A DNA stretch of 6,051 bases from Candidatus Cloacimonadota bacterium (GTDB lineage Bacteria > Cloacimonadota > Cloacimonadia > Cloacimonadales > TCS61). This document shows, one piece after another, positions 5,607 through 6,051 of the stretch. The stretch lies in contig DAOWES010000053.1 of NCBI GenBank assembly GCA_030638385.1, positions 1-6,051 of the forward strand, in the 5' to 3' direction. Below the pieces are notes generated by a model. It saw only the letters and a program-made list of their open reading frames with translations, was not told where the DNA came from and made no database searches. Numbering within the stretch: position 1 is the stretch's first letter; the number at the start of each line of letters is the position of its first letter. The translations under genes and the position numbers were made by a program.

Positions 5607-5636
5607 CCTCTCACTTCTTCTCTCTCTTACTTTTCC
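5607..5636 (-). repeat. Short polypurine tract on the minus strand
   Basis: On the plus strand 28 of 30 bases are pyrimidines, with A only at 5613 and 5629. Read on the minus strand it is GA-rich and shares AGAAGTGAGA and GGAAAAGTAA with the patch at 1499-1551, in the opposite orientation. It directly adjoins the tandem heptamer GTAACTA repeats. Confidence 0.5.
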
Positions 5637-5870
5637 GAAAAAGAATTTGACTCTAAAGACATTAATTTCCCTTTTTTATCCTGGGGTTGATAAAAGATGA
5701 ATCTAAAGAAGCAATAGTATACTTTTAGCGCCGGGGCATAATTTATTTCCTTCAAGCTTTAGTAAAGCCGACTCGTAGCAAAACCGATTTCGGTAAGAAC
5801 GAGATCTGTTTTTGAAGAGGATTGAGGTGATGTTTCGCACTCTATTTTGCTTTAACTGACCTCATCCCGA

Positions 5871-5891
5871 CCTTCTCCTACCAGGAGAAGG
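5871..5891. repeat. Perfect 9-bp hairpin with 3-base loop
   Basis: CCTTCTCCT (5871-5879) and AGGAGAAGG (5883-5891) pair perfectly around ACC. It overlaps the left inverted repeat, so local folding and pairing with 6028-6044 would compete. A purine run follows on the plus strand, so it is not an intrinsic terminator there. The combination of CCTCA(T/C)CCCGACC with this hairpin resembles widespread bacterial intergenic repeats, recalled from memory. Confidence 0.6.
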
Positions 5892-5949
5892 AGTAAGAAA
5901 AAGAAAAACGATTTCGATCAAAGCCATTACTTCTCGCCAATTTTCCTTT

Positions 5950-5987
5950 TAGATATCGTTTTGCTGCGAAATAGATATCGTTTTGCT
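5950..5987 (+). repeat. Direct repeat of a 16-base word at 22-base period
   Basis: TAGATATCGTTTTGCT occurs exactly at 5950-5965 and 5972-5987, separated by six bases (GCGAAA). The second copy runs into a TTTGCT/AGCAAA palindrome (5982-5987 and 5990-5995). Exact identity suggests a recent duplication. Confidence 0.65.
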
Positions 5988-5998
5988 AAAGCAAAGCC

Positions 5999-6031
5999 GA
6001 ATCTTAGCTGATTCTTAGCTGAATCTTAGAG
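5999..6031 (+). repeat. Three tandem 11-mers, GAATCTTAGCT type
   Basis: GAATCTTAGCT, GATTCTTAGCT and GAATCTTAGAG follow one another at an 11-base period, the second differing at one base and the third at its last two. The final copy merges into the right inverted repeat that begins at 6028. The array lies inside the 5860-6044 segment. Confidence 0.65.
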
Positions 6032-6051
6032 GGTCGGGGTGAGGTTTTACA

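Larger units (their letters stand above)
5860..6044. repeat. Inverted-repeat-bounded segment, possible miniature element
   Basis: CCTCATCCCGACCTTCT (5860-5876) and the reverse complement of 6028-6044, CCTCACCCCGACCCTCT, match at 15 of 17 positions. Both differences are transitions that become G-U pairs when the RNA folds. The 185-bp segment between has no open frame and contains a hairpin plus two tandem repeats. The boundaries look like termini of a miniature inverted-repeat element, but no flanking target duplication is evident: GA precedes and TT follows. Alternatively these are two opposed copies of a common CCTCACCCCGACC intergenic repeat. Confidence 0.45.
5437..6051. other. 615-bp gene-free upstream region of the DUF1007-NicO pair
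   Basis: I find no credible gene, and the frames I followed in from the right edge close within about 15 codons. The first 85 bases above the DUF1007 start are AT-rich and should hold its promoter, but no pair of -35 and -10 boxes is convincing. Beyond that come the repeats listed separately. Between them, 5640-5859 is ordinary AT-rich sequence with two small palindromes: GCTTT/AAAGC (5756-5768) and ACCGA/TCGGT (5783-5794). The word CGATTTCG inside the latter recurs at 5909-5916, and AAAGCCGA occurs at both 5764-5771 and 5993-6000. I see no metal- or cobalamin-riboswitch signature. Confidence 0.55.

Noticed and set aside
5437..5860. Nickel/cobalt or cobalamin riboswitch upstream of the metal-transport pair
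   Set aside because: Hairpins are present, but I could not find the conserved cobalamin-box word or the repeated conserved motifs of the NiCo riboswitch on the minus strand.
5526..6031. CRISPR array
   Set aside because: The repeats are short (7-17 bases), of different sequences and irregular spacing, with no repeat-spacer alternation and no cas gene.
5860..6044. Insertion sequence
   Set aside because: Although inverted repeats bound it, the segment is only 185 bp, has no transposase frame and no target-site duplication; at most a miniature element.

Overview
This is an AT-rich stretch of bacterial chromosome. Four complete genes all lie on the minus strand and so read from right to left: a DUF1007 protein with a signal peptide (4870-5436), a NicO/RcnA-type nickel/cobalt transporter (3991-4839), the DNA helicase RecG (1845-3923), and an Ldh2-family malate/L-lactate-type dehydrogenase (261-1358 after start correction). 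Two secretion signals, one on a protein of a family thought to act in the periplasm, suggest a Gram-negative cell envelope. The AT-rich coding style and the long repeat-laden gaps remind me of the FCB group, for example Cloacimonadota-like or Bacteroidetes-related lineages. That placement is an impression; no marker gene for it is present.

Right part (5437-6051): no gene is visible. The stretch is upstream of the DUF1007 gene and is packed with short repeats: tandem heptamers, a duplicated GTGGGTGGTG word, a strong 10-bp hairpin, a pyrimidine tract, and a roughly 185-bp segment bounded by 17-bp inverted repeats of the CCTCA(C/T)CCCGACC type. Middle (3924-5436): the DUF1007 and NicO genes are 30 bp apart and form a metal-transport pair that is known as a recurrent neighbourhood. 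recG follows after 67 bp with no convincing terminator between, so co-transcription is possible. Between recG and the dehydrogenase (1359-1844) lies a 486-bp gap with polypurine tracts, a CACGAA decamer repeated three times, and a cluster of hairpins. Left part (1-260): a good candidate intrinsic terminator follows the dehydrogenase, and beyond it is a GC-rich palindrome and unassigned sequence.

Functionally, the DUF1007 protein probably serves as the exported partner of the NicO permease in moving or sensing a divalent metal. RecG is the housekeeping branch-migration helicase for stalled forks and recombination intermediates. The dehydrogenase is a cytosolic NAD(P)-dependent 2-hydroxyacid/2-oxoacid oxidoreductase, apparently a single-gene unit. 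Two start sites deserve attention: the NicO gene starts at TTG with an excellent Shine-Dalgarno, and the dehydrogenase starts at an internal ATG because the Shine-Dalgarno overlaps the longest open frame. I see no CRISPR array, tRNA, rRNA, transposase or phage gene. The four genes belong to known families; the less-explained signal in this window is in the intergenic repeats.
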